Below are positions 50,257-62,183 of a stretch of DNA of 64,000 nt, one piece after another (the first letter of the stretch is position 1; the number at the start of each line of letters is the position of its first letter). Location of the stretch: the NCBI GenBank assembly GCA_951799425.1, contig OX637394.1, positions 13,138,501 through 13,202,500 of the forward strand, written 5' to 3'. Source of the stretch: Ilex aquifolium. Lineage: Eukaryota; Streptophyta; Magnoliopsida; Aquifoliales; Aquifoliaceae. The notes below the pieces were generated by a model, which made no database searches, was not told the origin of the DNA, and worked only from the letters and a program-made list of their open reading frames with translations. The position numbers were made by a program, and so were the translations under genes.

Positions 50257-50584
50257 CTTCTTCCTGTTCCCTTGATTTTTTTCAAGAATGAGAGACTAAA
50301 GGACGACTTCAATAATGCCATAACATGAGTTCTACTCAGACCCCTGTTCAGCCCTCTCGAATGTATGAGTTGGTATGGTTTATAATTGAATCATTGAAAT
50401 CATACAATTATGCCTAATGAGTACCTTGGTAGTTATTACTACCATTGGTTTTCTTGAAATGACCCCTGTTTGTGTATATTGCAAATTCATGTTTAGCGCT
50501 GAAAGTTTCAGCAAAGTTGGTGGAAGCGACATGCCAGAGGGGGACAAAACCTAAAGTGGATCAGCTGTATTGCAATTTGCGAAT

Positions 50585-52220
50585 GTAAGGAAAATGATTG
50601 TGTCCTTGGTGATTATTACCAATGGAATGTGGTATGTCATTTGGCTTATAAATCAATCTACAAGGAAATTTACTGGGGGAAACCAATCATTTGTTTTCTC
50701 TATGCCTTAAAAGCCTTCTCCTTTTATTAACTTCTCCAATAAAATTTAAAAAATTATCACGAAAATATTAGACTTAACCGCAAAAATATATTTACCAATG
50801 AAACGTAATCTTTTTCTCCAAGATAATTTCAGGTAGTGGGAGGTTTAGCCTTTAGATTTTTCTTTTTCTATATTGGCATGCAAGCTAAGGAACATATGCC
50901 ATAAAGCAAAGTGATAGGTCGGCGGATGGAGATAGGGGCATTGGTAAACCAATTGTCATTTCTTCAATCGCTATCCCTTGTCGAGTTGGAATTAGCCTTT
51001 CTACGAGCTTCTATTTAGTCAAAAGACTTTTGAAAGCAAACAAATTACGCGGTGACAAAGAACTCACTCCCATGGGTGAGACTTCTTAAAATGCTGGATT
51101 TGGAAAGTTTCAGAATTCCTGATGCCAGGCAGGTTGAATCATTCTTTTCGATCAGATCATAGGGGAATGAAACGGCTTTTTATGTGACAAAGTCATATGT
51201 CGCAGAATAGAAAGCAACTACCGAAGATCTTATGCATTTCAATTCTACTATTAATCATTAATCTTCGAAAATGAACAATAAATGGTACATTAACTATACT
51301 ATTCCCTTAAAGCTAATAATAACATGGAATGCTTCATCTGTTAGTAAATTCTTTCATCCTGTTGTTGAAGGGTCTTGTCAATAAGGATGTCTGTTTATTT
51401 CAGAGTTGGTATTAAAGGTAACATACATAATAAGTTATGTATGTTTCCATGACTTAATTCACCGGCCTTATATGTCTTTAATGTTAAGCACAAGATTATG
51501 AACATATTACAAAATCAAATAGAAAGAACATAGATCACGTGAAGATTAAGCGATTTCACCTTAAAGTCTAAGTTCACAGACAAAGCTAAAAACAAAGAAA
51601 AGTCACTGTCATAAATAAGACTACAAACCGTTCTCTAAAAGAAAAGCAAGAAAATATCACTCATCCAGTTTCCCAAAAACCCATAGTTTTTGTTATTAGC
51701 TCAGCACTATGCTCCATAAATAGGGCTTATGAAATTTCTCAATAAAGATCCAAAGGTTTTTTGTTGGAGGGGGTGCAAATAGGAACTTAATAGAGGACAT
51801 CCACCAGACTTATTTAAGTGATAGATTTTCTCTTCAACTGAAAAATTAACAAAGATGTCCTGAGAAGTATTTCCCAATAAATAAAAGAATAATGCTACTT
51901 GTACCTATTTGTGGGACTTAACGAATTGAAATCATTGGATTGTTAGTGTACTTCATTGAATACTGAAATACACGACTAATCCAACCGTCACAATAAATTC
52001 AGTCCCAAAATAAAGTTTCAATAACATCGCTTTTTTTGTGAAACAACAATATTATTGGGACGTAATCCATCACAACCATCGAACTAATAGCAAATTCTAA
52101 TGAATACTGGGATTCTCAGTCAATCTAATGATTGTGAGTGATTAGGTCAATAAATTAGGTCACCCGAAAAAACAAAAGAGTAAAGAGAAGAATATATGAA
52201 GCCTTTAACTGATCTTATCA
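50585..52220. other. Intergenic or intronic DNA with weak exon-like stretch
   Basis: A 66-codon open stretch at about 50886-51084 ends in a donor-like GGGTGAG, but overlapping frames also look plausible, so no exon is called. The rest is AT-rich and unrecognised. Confidence 0.3.
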
Positions 52221-52221
52221 T

Positions 52222-52331
52222 ACAGGTGGCCTCTCAATTTTAAGATTCAAGTTGGTGGTTTTGATGCTGATACAACTAGAAAGCAAGAGCATTGTGATGT
52301 TAAGAAGGAATATCGTCCATTTGAATATTAG
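52222..52331 (+). other. Possible terminal exon of an unidentified gene
   Basis: After an acceptor-like TTATCATACAG, a frame reads WPLNFKIQVGGFDADTTRKQ and continues to a TAG at about 52329-52331. It is short (34 codons) and unassigned, and could be chance. Confidence 0.25.
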
Positions 52332-52671
52332 ATTTTACAACAGTTTTAACCAACAATCCTGGTTGGAGGCCCTATCATTCCTCAACCATAGAACCTCCAT
52401 GAAAAGCCACTGACATACACAAATTTGAAAGAAAAAAAAATGATAAAAGAAAAAAACCCAGTGCACGAGGCGTCCATCTCTGCAAGGTTTGGAAAGGTCA
52501 TACCTTATGTGTACTATTCCCGGGACTTTATCCGGTGACGTCCAGGTCATAAGTAACAACATTACTACGCCAAAGGTATATAGTTAATTACACAAATGTA
52601 AACCATAAACTGTAACACAATTCAATAGGCAAAAGATACTAATAACAGTGCCTAAGACAAATGGTATGATT

Positions 52672-53621
52672 TTAGACAAGGGAATCTATGTTCTTGCTCA
52701 GCTCCTCCAGCTTCTTCATCCTTACTTTCTCACTTTCGCTCACCAACTGGCCAATTAATCATACATATTAAGAACAACATAAGCAAAACTAGAATCAAAT
52801 CTACACACACACACACACACACACGCACACACATATATATGGTGGCTGAGTTTTAAGTTGGACCAAAAGATCACAAAAGTTACCTCCATCAATCTGGTTA
52901 GCAGTTGAGTTTTTTCCTTGTTCTTCTCATTCAAAGCTTCAAGGGCTTCTTTGTATTCCTTTTCCTATTCAAGAAAACACACATTAGGATCAAACAAATT
53001 TCTTACAAGTGAAGTAAAGTTCACCAAAGTTTTTATACTGTTTCACCTTCTTCTGGCAGGTCTGTCCCAATGGCTTTAACTCTCGATTGACCACATCGAT
53101 CTTCTTTCGTACAAGTGAAACTTCCTTCCTCATTGGATCTGCAAGAGCTTCAAGCTCCTAATAAAATTCAATCACACACAATAAGAAGTGTAAATTATAT
53201 ATACACATAATGAACAATTTTATATTCAATCTTATTATGTACAATTGTTGTGTATGTTAAAGCAAGACATATCCAAAAGTGATCTTTCATTGTTCCAACA
53301 TTAATGATCTGATAGTTTGTCGAGTGATTATAGAAAAGAAAGAACTTCCAATTTATTGTTCAACTTTACCTCTCGAATCTCAGCCAACTTCTTGGTTTCT
53401 TCTTCCACGCGGCCCAACTTAGCCTGAACCTTGTCCCTGACTTCCATCTTCTTCCTCTCGATCTCTTCTTCCTTAGCCCGAAACACAGAAAGAGCTGACT
53501 TTGTCATCTCCTCCTCCTTGTCTTCATTCATTGGGCTGTCACTGAAACTAATAATTCCTGATTTCTTCATGCGCAGCATCTGTGATTGTTGCTGCTCCGG
53601 TATCTGCATCTGTGTTTCCAT
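52672..53621 (-). CDS. DUF662 / RAB6-interacting golgin-like protein
   Basis: Four coding exons in transcript order: 53621-53370, 53157-53047, 52964-52884 and 52746-52672 (stop TAA). They join in frame to 172 aa, the usual length for this plant family (Pfam PF04949). All junctions are GT-AG in phase 0. Diagnostic stretches: KSALSVFRAKEEEIERKKME, VEEETKKLAEIRE, ELEALADPMRKEV, RELKPLGQTCQKK, EKEYKEALEALNEKN and KVRMKKLEELSKNID. The protein is almost entirely charged coiled coil with no membrane segment or signal peptide; Golgi association is only inferred from the family name. The frame stays open upstream to an acceptor at 53717, so a longer N-terminus is possible, but the first in-frame ATG is 53621. 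That upstream part is probably 5' UTR. Confidence 0.92.
52803..52838. repeat. (CA)n microsatellite in an intron
   Basis: A CA run followed by a short TA run, in the last intron of the DUF662 gene. Confidence 0.9.
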
Positions 53622-53889
53622 TGATGCCTCCACAGAACCCTTCTTGTATTCCTGGTGATTCTCTTTTATATTCTCTCTTCTTTGGCTTTGTGCTTTTAAT
53701 GATGGTTTCTCTTTCCCCTGTTAGAGATGCTAATGAACAACAACTAGCTTTAAAGGTATGAAACCAACTGGCTTTCTTTGTAACAAATATTTGAATCAGA
53801 TGAAAAGACCAAAATGCCTACTCATGGTATTATGCAAAAGTTAGGGAGTGTTTCCCTTTAATTTACTGTACAGTTACTCTGCCTAAAAC

Positions 53890-54388
53890 CAGGGTCGGCT
53901 CAATAGCATTTGGGGTTTAAGCAAAAACTTTAAGCGGTCGTTTACAAATTTATTATAAATATATGTGCTATTTTATGGCTATACTATTTTTTTAATGAAA
54001 TACTTTATGGCTATTCTTTTTTTCAATGCATTTTGAACTTAAAATCAGACAAAATAGAGAGAGATAGAGAGGGGGACGGGATTTTATTATTCAAATGTAT
54101 TTATATGTGCCTTAATTATAGAGAGTGGTTGGATTGACAATAAATGAAGAGACAGGATGTGATCCTTTAAATAAGTGATGTCAGATGTGACAGTTGAGTT
54201 GGTGAGAGCGTGTAAAATTTCAAAAAGATGAGAAAGAATTGAATTTTGTATCTTTTTAGGCCCTTTATTCCATAATATTACTGAGCTAAAGTAACCCGTA
54301 TTATAAAGACTAAAAATATAATTTGGGCCGCTCATTTTTTGGGCCCTGAGCAAGCATTTTCACTTGCTTATAGTTTCAGTTGGCCCTG
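53890..54388. mobile_element. hAT-type MITE (499 bp)
   Basis: Ends read CAGGGTCGGCTCAA and, inverted, CAGGGCCAACTGAA. The flanks CCTAAAAC (53882-53889) and CCTAGAAC (54389-54396) form an 8-bp duplication with one change. It lies just upstream of the DUF662 coding exons, probably in a leader intron. No coding capacity. Confidence 0.75.
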
Positions 54389-54396
54389 CCTAGAAC

Positions 54397-55374
54397 AAAC
54401 CCCTCTTAGACATTTTCAAGTCGTAAAGGTCGTTCTTAATACACAAGACTCCTATTTATATGGGGTTTGAGAAAGGTAAGTGGTAAGCAGTCTTACTCCC
54501 GTTATAAAGAAGTTGATTCTCATGCTCAAAATTGTCTCAAACAGATGAGCACTTATCAATCACTCCAAATCCGATCTCTCCATTATAAACACCTTCACAA
54601 TTTCCCAATTTAACCCATTCTTAACATACTTTTTTCTTTTTAGAATTAATTTTATGAAAAGATGATGAAGGGCCTAGAGGGGCCTCTTTTGGTATGATAA
54701 CTATTTTCTTAAGTAGGTATATTGGCAGATTCAACTAACTACTGCTGTTCTTCTCAATTGGAAACTGTCAGTATATTTACCTATAGTGCCAAAGTATAGT
54801 TTGGTGAATGTGACACATTCCAAAGCCCCCTTTTAACTTGTAGAAAACTTTCAAACATTGAGAAAGTTTATGAGTTCTAAAATCTTCTCCCGGTCTTAAA
54901 ATGTCATATCCAGTGCACAAGTTTCTTATCTATAATAAGATTTGAAAAAATTAAATATTGATAGTCTTACCGTCAATTTTAAAAAACAGACTTGTACCCA
55001 CGATGTATCGCTTGGGCGTATATCATAATATGCATTATGTTGGGGTGATAACTTTTATCCATTTTTCGATATAGTTTCTTATTCTCAACATTTCTTCATA
55101 TGATGGTATGATGGATACTGATAACATTTGTTGGGAGGTCCTAAAACTTGGTGGTAAATCTTCTTTGTCCTTGAAAAGGGGTGCTTGATATAGAAGTTAT
55201 GTTGAGGAGTGGACAGTAAGGGCTCACCTATACAAAAATAAATCAGAGGCTTTGGGGCCAAGACAGAGTAGGAGAGATGTGCAATTACTAGCTGCCTTTA
55301 TCACATATGATTACAGATTACTCATCCAGCTTGGGCTTTTAACAAAGAATCTGCACCTTTTTCATCTTTTCATT

Positions 55375-55378
<4 letters not shown>
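54397..55378. other. Non-coding DNA upstream of the DUF662 gene
   Basis: No gene or repeat recognised. It may be part of a long leader intron (see 56684). Confidence 0.4.

Positions 55379-55430
<52 letters not shown>
55379..55430. repeat. (GA)n microsatellite
   Basis: About 26 uninterrupted AG units. Confidence 0.95.
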
Positions 55431-55433
<3 letters not shown>

Positions 55434-55517
55434 CCCTATTAAAGTACACCTTTGACAAGGCATTCTTTAGAAAATGAAACACTTGAACAGATAGAATGCC
55501 ATATAACTAACACTTAT

Positions 55518-55861
55518 GCTCCGTTTGGTATGAAGGATGAAATGTAAGAATGATGGAAAGTAGGAAAGATGAAAAATATGAGAGATATATTTTCTATCCT
55601 TCAAGGAAAGAAAATATGAATGATACATTTTCCTTCCTTTGTATTTGGTTGGATGAATGGAAAAATAAAAATGGTTAAATTTTTTTTTTTTTTGTGCTGG
55701 CTAAGATTAGGAGCGACAATAGAGTCGTGTCGTGTCAGATTCATGTTAAGTCATTACGGGTTTGTGTCGAACATTAGTCAAACCTAACTCAACTCATTTA
55801 ACTAATTGTGTCGTGTCGAGTTGCGAGTTGACCTGTTTATTTTTATTTTTATTTTTATTTA

Positions 55862-55917
<56 letters not shown>

Positions 55918-56163
55918 ATCATTGTATCTTTATATGAAATTAATGTATATGTATATATTAAAAGATATATAGACAAATAAGATACATCTCAACATAAATA
56001 ATTAATTTTTCATCCACTTTCCTTCCGATTTTGGATGGATTGATTTTGGTGAGTTAGAAGGAAAGTTAATTTATCTACTTTTCCATCCTTCCTACTTTCC
56101 TTCCTTACCAAACATGATGTTTTATCTATCCCTTCCATTTTTTCATCGTACCAAACGAAACAT
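55518..56163. mobile_element. MITE with GTTTGGTA ends, carrying internal insertions
   Basis: The left end reads CTCCGTTTGGTATGAAGG and the right, inverted, reads TGTTTCGTTTGGTACGATG. Both continue into GGAAAG/CCATCC-rich arms. The middle holds an unrelated block with GTGTCGTGTCGAGTTG (about 55700-55840) and a (TA)n run at 55865-55914. A hAT-type origin is likely but the target duplication was not resolved. Confidence 0.6.
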
Positions 56164-56683
56164 TAGGAAAGGGAAAAAAAATGACCTATATGTTAGATAG
56201 ATTAGGCTAGATTAGATTCTTGCTGCAACTTTTTTTTTTTTGTAACACATGAAGACCCGAATTCAAGAATTTAGCCGAGGGGTCAAAAGTATATGGGAGG
56301 GCGACTTTTTAGATTTGTAAGAAATTTTGGGGATGATTTGGAGGTATTTGTAACTAATAATAATAATAATATACTAAAAGTGATTTCTAAACCTTTGGAG
56401 GGGGACGATTGCCCACACTAACCTCTCTTAGATCCATCATTTTGTGCATCGGGTTCAAAATATTTTGCTTACCGGGGACGAAAAACCTGTCTTGTTAATT
56501 CTATGATTAAGGATTATATGATGAATATTTGGTAGGCCCACCTTGATTTTCTATACAGCATATCATTCAAGATTTGTAAGGAAAAGAGTTATGGGTAAAA
56601 GTGGAAGGTTATATAGCTGAGATGCCATCGTACATGGTTCATCTATTATTCCTTGGACAATTTTTGTCGTTCTTTTTCTTTAC

Positions 56684-56945
56684 CTGGTCCAAAAGGCTTG
56701 TGTGACTGTCTGCTCTTTTTGATGGAACCTCGGCCTTGGTGGGCCTATGGCCATTCACTCCAGCAAAATCTTCATCTTTTCCTCAATTTTGGTCTCTCTC
56801 TCTCTCTCTTCTCACACACACACAGAGTCACACACTGGCATGGCAAAGAGTGGTGGTGAGATGGTTGCTTTAAAGTTTGTGTTATAGTGATAAATGATTT
56901 TGATGAATGGGTGTAAAAATTGATTCGTCAATTGTCTATATAAAG
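56684..56945 (-). promoter_or_regulatory. Candidate promoter and leader exon of the DUF662 gene
   Basis: On the minus strand a TATA-like TTTATATAG (about 56937-56945) precedes a GA-rich leader (56795-56811) and ends at a strong donor, CCAG/GTAAAG, at 56684. The reading frame would continue in phase into 53717, but no usable ATG exists in it, so this would be a 5' UTR exon spliced over about 3 kb. It contains three short upstream ATGs. Inference only. Confidence 0.35.
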
Positions 56946-57304
56946 GATCTTGAGGAATAGTGGCATATACCATTCTTTACAACCTGTTGTAGCTGTCCTA
57001 TTGTCCGATCTATACTCAAATTAGCTTGTTTTTTTTCTCTGTATTCAATCAGAAACCTCACGTCTCAATCATCAACTCTTAAAAGTTTCCAAAGCTCTCT
57101 AATTTCTACTACTATGAATTATTTTATTTTGGACGATCTGATTCGAATCAGGTTCACTCCTATCTTTCAATGGACTTGAATATGTGTTACTGCGGGCTTC
57201 TGAATTGAATCTTGGAGTTACTAGTGTCTGTCAGTACCTTGACATGGAGACGCCTAACTGCTTTAGGACAGTGATTGCACGTCTCTCGGACTCATAGACA
57301 TGCT

Positions 57305-57412
57305 CTTTCTTTTTATTCTTATAACATTCTTATTTTTTGTTTTTATTCTTATAACATTCTTAATTTTATTCTTATAACATTCTTAATTTTAATCTTATAA
57401 CATTCTCATATT
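57305..57412. repeat. Short tandem repeat, about 24 bp
   Basis: Four copies of TTATTCTTATAACATTCTTA-like units. Confidence 0.85.
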
Positions 57413-58412
57413 CAATTACATGCAATCTTCTTGCTGCATGCTTGCCTAGAAAAAAGGTTGGTGATATAATGAAACGTTTAGGCCCTCTAGCCACTTTTTT
57501 ATGGAGTATCATTATGATTTTGTATAAGAAATCCATATAAATGGGAAGCAAAGTGCTTTGGGCTTCCTACTTTGTTCGGATAAAAATGATGATAAGCAAG
57601 GGTCATCATGTGTGAAGTTTGTTGGGAGATTGGGTTTGAACGGATTGACAAATATGATAAAATTGAGATTTTGAGGCGTGTAAAATCGCTTTCTTTAAAA
57701 TGATATTTATCCTCACTCGAAGAGTTTGTTAGACAGTTCTTGAAAAATCACTTCCAGGATTCAACAAAGCTTTTTAGATGAAGAATTGTAATTAGCAATA
57801 TTGAAGAACTACAAAATAAATCTCCTTGAACATGTTTAATTATGAGAGAGAGAGAGAGAGAAAGAAAGAAAGGAGGAGGAGAGATGAGTTATATAGAACT
57901 CTAGTGTATTTACTAATGAAGTTTAGGACCCTATTTATAAACTTCTTAGTATCTTTTTCCAAAAGTCGCAACCCTCTAAATATGTGTATTTTCATTAAAA
58001 GTTAGACCCTCCTAAACAGTTGTCTTTTTTTAATAGTCACAACCTTTTTAAATAGATATTTTTTTTCAATGGTCACATCTCTTCAAATAATGAATTTTCT
58101 TAATAATCAAAACTATTGACTATTCAAATAATAATTATTTAAAATAAATCAATTATTCAATCAAACTATAAATAAAGTCTTAACAAAGTTCCTCTCAGAA
58201 CGTGACCATAACAACTTTCGTCTATCTCGAAGCTCTTCAGAAGACTCTACACATCCACTATTTTCTCATTTCTCACATGAATGCAACAAGTACGAATAAA
58301 TTACCATAAAAAAATTAGTTTCATAAGATAAATATTTATTGTAAGCCATAAGTCAATATATTGTTAGTGATATAAATTAAGTTTGTAGTTGGGCCAACCT
58401 TTCAAGAACTTG
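57413..58412. other. Intergenic DNA, no supported gene
   Basis: A GA-run at about 57845-57870; otherwise AT-rich and unrecognised. The last bases lie against the target duplication of the next element. Confidence 0.5.
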
Positions 58413-58417
58413 ACTTT

Positions 58418-59009
58418 TGATGATGAACAAATTGGTTTTGCACACCACCTATCAAGTGATTAATAATAAATTCAGTAGTCAAGTAGAGAGAAAGAAGACA
58501 AGGATTTATAGTGGTTCGATCAATGTGACTTACGTCCACTTTGAAGGACTACGGTCATCTGACATTTTATTACTATAAGGTGTGTAGTGAGAGCAGAGGG
58601 ATACAAGCTACGAGAGTTACAGAGATGTGCTCGACTGAATGTGATCTGCCCCCCAAGTATTAGCGGGGCTTACAATTTATAGTCGCCTCTTAACAAATTA
58701 GGGCGACTTAATAGTAACTAAATGACTAATCTAGTGGATCAGGCGACTTCTTCTCAACGGATAAGGTAGTTGCGATGCTCTCCATAAGATTCAGTCAAAG
58801 GATGAGGTAGGGGTTGACTCTTTCCAAGGCGACGAGGATAAGGCTTTTGGATGACTCTGCATGCTCCCCTATTGATGTAGCTCCTCGAACCTGATGAGCT
58901 TGATCGGGCGTGGATCACTTTGGGCTGGACTTGCTGGATCTCTTGGAGTTGGGCGATTAATTTAGACCGGGCTTATAACATGAGTTGAACCCTTGAGCTT
59001 GACCCATCA
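58418..59009 (-). repeat. 3' LTR of element 2
   Basis: On the minus strand it begins TGATGGGTCAAGCTC and ends TTGTTCATCATCA, with a TATA box CTATAAATTGTAAGC near 58670-58684. A pyrimidine-rich stretch on the plus strand (TTTACCCCCCAATGCCC, from 59010) is the likely polypurine tract. Confidence 0.88.
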
Positions 59010-59214
59010 TTTACCCCCCAATGCCCTGCGTCCAATGGAACTTGGAAAGGAGGGCATTCGGTTGAGTTTGAATTTCGGCTGAACGCACAACTGGAAAAAC
59101 TTCGGGAGGCCAAAACAGATGCTTCTAGTCCTTTTTTGGGATTTTAACAACGTCCATCAAATCCAAAGGCAATGAGTCTTGTAGGGCTCGCCGAGAGCTT
59201 CGATTTGATATATT

Positions 59215-59465
59215 ATGGGTCTCGTTTGGAGGTGGGCGAGCTGGTCGTGCGCGCAGGAAGGGCTGTTGTGCACGCAGGAGGGGCTGTTGTGTGCGTTGGC
59301 TAGGCGCGCAGGAGAGGCTACTGCGCGAGCTAGGAGCGCAGGAGGGGCTGTTGCGCGGGCTGGGCACGCAGGAGGGGCGCCTATGGCACTAGGCATTGCT
59401 GGAGGGGCGCCCATGGCGCTGTGCGCTACTGGACGGGCGCCTATGGCGCTGCTGAATGGCCGCAA
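59215..59465. repeat. GC-rich short repeats near the 3' end of element 2
   Basis: Repeated words such as GCGCAGGAGGGGCTGTTG and GGAGGGGCGCC(C/T)ATGGCGCT give open frames on both strands rich in Ala, Pro and Ser, or in Gly and Ala. I see no retroviral domain in them. Confidence 0.65.
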
Positions 59466-59659
59466 AAAGATGAGACCTGATTGTTGACATTCAATCTAAT
59501 ATAGTCCCGTGGGTTGCAAACTGCCTGAGTTTCAAAAGTGTGCCTAGAGATGGTAAAAACAATGTTATTCCAACATCAAAATATCTAACATGATTACCTA
59601 GACAGAGAAGTAGACTGCTTGCATGAGAGCAAAGACAGAGTTTGATGATTGCTCGTGAG

Positions 59660-60215
59660 AGAGCTACACCTTTTGAGACCGAACTTTTGGCGACCCACGA
59701 GAGAGCCACTAAGTTGGAGATATAAGTTGTTTGCTTGAGAGTAAAGCAGAGGCCAAGCTTTTGGCGACCCATGAGAGAGCTGCTCAACTGGAAATATACG
59801 ATGTCTGCTTGAGAGCAGAGCAGAGATAGGCCAAGTTTTTGGCGACCCGCGAGAAAGCCGCTCAGCTAGAGATATAGGTTGTCTGCTTAAGAGCAGAACA
59901 GAGATAGACCAAGCTTTGGGCGACCTGCAAGAGAGTCATTCAACTAGAGATATAGGATGCCTGCTTGAGAGCAGAGCAGAGATAGACCAAGCTTTTGGCG
60001 ACCCGCGAGAGAGCCGCTCAGCTGGAGATATAAGATGTCTACTTGAGAGCAGAGCAAAGATATGCCAAGCTTCTGACAACCTGCGAGAGAGCCGCTCAGC
60101 TGGAGATATAAGTTGCCCGCTTGAGAGCAGAGCAAAGGCCAAGCGTTATGGCGACCCGCGATAAGCTGTAAATAGGCTGCCTGCTTGAGAGCAGAGCATA
60201 GAATTTGAGGTTAGC
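59660..60215. repeat. 78-bp tandem repeats in place of pol
   Basis: About seven copies marked by GGCGACCC-like words near 59688, 59763, 59841, 59919, 59997, 60075 and 60150. Each has GAGAGAGCCGCTCAGCTGGA-like and GCTTGAGAGCAGAGCA words. The spacing is 75-78 bp. The open frames are repeat by-products. Confidence 0.85.
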
Positions 60216-60360
60216 CCATGGGAGGGTCACCAAGCCGGAGACTCATTCCAATAGATTGAGATGAGGAGGGCGCCTAAGGTGCTGGGCGTCTGGGGTGCTC
60301 GGCGCTTGGGGTGTTGAGTCTTCTTGACAATCTCTCTCCTCAAGCGGTATGAGCTCAGCC

Positions 60361-61368
60361 TCAAATTTTGTTAGTGCCTTTGTGGCTTCTTTTTTTAGAG
60401 TCGGGCGTAGGTGGTGATGATGACGGTGAGGACTCACCTCGCCTCGCTTTGGTGACATCCTTGGTGTTTATGTATTTCTGAGCTTTTGCCCACAATTCTG
60501 ACATGCTCTTTGGTGGGTGCTTCATCATTGAGAAGAAAAAACTAGATGAGCGTAGGCCTCCCAAGAAATCGGTCATGGTAACCTTGTCATCGGGCTCCTC
60601 AATGTGAAGGACCTCCTCGTTAAAACGAGTGAAGTAACTTCTCAGGCTTTCATCACAGTCCTGTTTTATGCTGAGCAGATGGGTGGCAGGCTTCTGGTGG
60701 CGGCGTCCGCCAATGAATTGTGCCACAAAGGATCTACTCAGTTCGGCGAAAGAGCCTATGGAGATCAGGGTGAGTTTGACGAACCATTGTCGCGCTGATC
60801 CCTTCAAGGTAGTTGGGAATGCCCTACACATAATTTCGTTGAGGATGTTGTACAGCTGCATTAAGGTCTTGTAGGTTTCAAGGTGATCAAGTGGATCCTT
60901 TGTACCGTCGAAAGTTTCTACAGATAACATTTTGAACTTTTGGAGAAGTGGGTAGTTCGCCACATCTGGTATGAAGGGTGTGTTGGTTCGCCTTACCAGG
61001 TAATCGACGGTTTCGAGTCCTTATACCTTCATGGCGTTGAAGACGTCGCCTAACTGATTATGCACTTCTTTGATTTTTTCATCCCAGTGGTTGAGAGCTC
61101 ATTTGGAATTGTCGAGAAAATGGCTCCCATGCTCCACACTTTGGTTTTCGCCCTCATCCTCTTGGAAATGTGGGTCTCCACTATGAGAAGAAGGAACTGG
61201 AGGAGGAGGTGGAGGTGGAGGTCCTTCATAGTGGGCTACCCTATGTGGGGCGCCAAAGGGGGCTCCCAAGGGAGCACCCAAGTGGGGATCTCCTTGACGC
61301 CCAGGGCGTGGAGTTCCTCTAGCTTGAGGTTCTCTGGGTTGTGCTCCTCCTTGTTGTTCAGTGAGCAT
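60361..61368 (-). pseudogene. gag of element 2, interrupted
   Basis: The N-terminal part (61368-61099) is proline-rich. The Retrotrans_gag core is open from 60963 to 60361: MLSVETFDGTKDPLDHLETY, CRAFPTTLKGSARQWF, SFAELSRSFVAQF, ESLRSYFTRFNEEVL. A stop or frameshift between 61098 and 60964 separates them. The C-terminal region has a Ser/Pro stretch instead of a zinc knuckle. The core differs clearly in sequence from gag of element 1, so the two belong to different families. Confidence 0.85.
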
Positions 61369-61563
61369 CAGTTGCAGGATTTGCTGATTCTGGGCTACGA
61401 GCTATTGCATTGTCTCTAGCATCTGCTGTGCATTTGGAACATGATTGGTTGGTGGAGTAGCAACCTCCTTCTCTCGTGGTGGATTGTCTTCAGGTTGATT
61501 CATGGATCTGATGGTGATCGTCATTGGTATAGCAAGAAAAGTGATCATGTGAGAATTTTGTCG

Positions 61564-61581
61564 TTTCCACAGACGGCGCCA
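61564..61581 (-). promoter_or_regulatory. Primer-binding site of element 2
   Basis: TGGCGCCGTCTGTGGAAA on the minus strand, three bases inside the 5' LTR. It shares its first 15 bases with that of element 1. Confidence 0.75.
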
Positions 61582-61584
61582 AAC

Positions 61585-62178
61585 TGATGATGCACAAATT
61601 GACTTTGCACAACACCTGTCAAGTGATTAATAATAAATGCAGTAGTCAAGTAGATTGAGAGAGAAGAAAAAGATTTATAGTGGTTCGGTCAACGTGATCT
61701 ACGTCCACTTTGAAGGGTTACGGTCGCCTGGTATTTTATTACTGCAAGGTGTGTAGTGAGAATAGGGAGATACAAGCTATGAGAGTTACAGAGATGTACT
61801 CAACTGAATGTGATCTGCCCCCCAAGTGTTGGCGGGGCTTACAATTTATAGTCGCCTCTTAACATATTGAGGCGATTTAATAGTAACTAAATGGTTAATC
61901 TGGTGGAGCAGGCGATTTCTTCTCAATAGATGAGGTAGTTGCGGTGCTCTCCATAAGATTCAGTCAAATGATGAGGTGGGGGTTGACTCTTTCCAAGACG
62001 GCGAGGATGAGGCTCTTGGATGACTCTGCATGCTCCCCTACTGATGTAGCTCCTCGAACCCGATGAGCTTGACCGAGCATGGATCATTTTAGACTGGACT
62101 TGCTAGATCTCTTAGAGTTGGATTATTAATTCAGATCGAACTTATAACATGAGTTGGACCCTTGAACTTGGCCCATCA
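61585..62178 (-). repeat. 5' LTR of element 2
   Basis: Partner of 58418-59009, with a conserved TATA box near 61840-61854. The few differences between the two LTRs suggest a fairly recent insertion, but I have not counted them. Confidence 0.88.
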
Positions 62179-62183
62179 ACTTT

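Larger units (their letters stand above)
58418..62178 (-). mobile_element. Gag-only LTR retrotransposon 2 (3.76 kb, TR-GAG-like)
   Basis: LTRs at 58418-59009 (592 bp) and 61585-62178 (594 bp) are highly similar, begin TGATGATG(A/C)ACAAATTG and end CCCATCA on the plus strand. ACTTT flanks the element (58413-58417 and 62179-62183). It is minus-oriented: the primer-binding site lies inside the 61585 LTR, then gag (61368-60361), then a tandem-repeat array, then the 3' LTR. No protease, reverse transcriptase or integrase is found, so it is non-autonomous. Confidence 0.92.

Noticed and set aside
55762..55980. Frames with Ile-Tyr repeats on both strands
   Set aside because: They read through a (TA)n microsatellite.
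56930..57470. TATA-like CTATATAAAGG followed by leader-like DNA, considered as a solo LTR or pararetrovirus promoter
   Set aside because: No TG...CA boundaries, target duplication or viral protein sequence could be found.
59125..59487. Ala/Pro/Ser-rich frames inside gag-only element 2
   Set aside because: Products of short GC-rich repeats; open on both strands and without a recognised domain.
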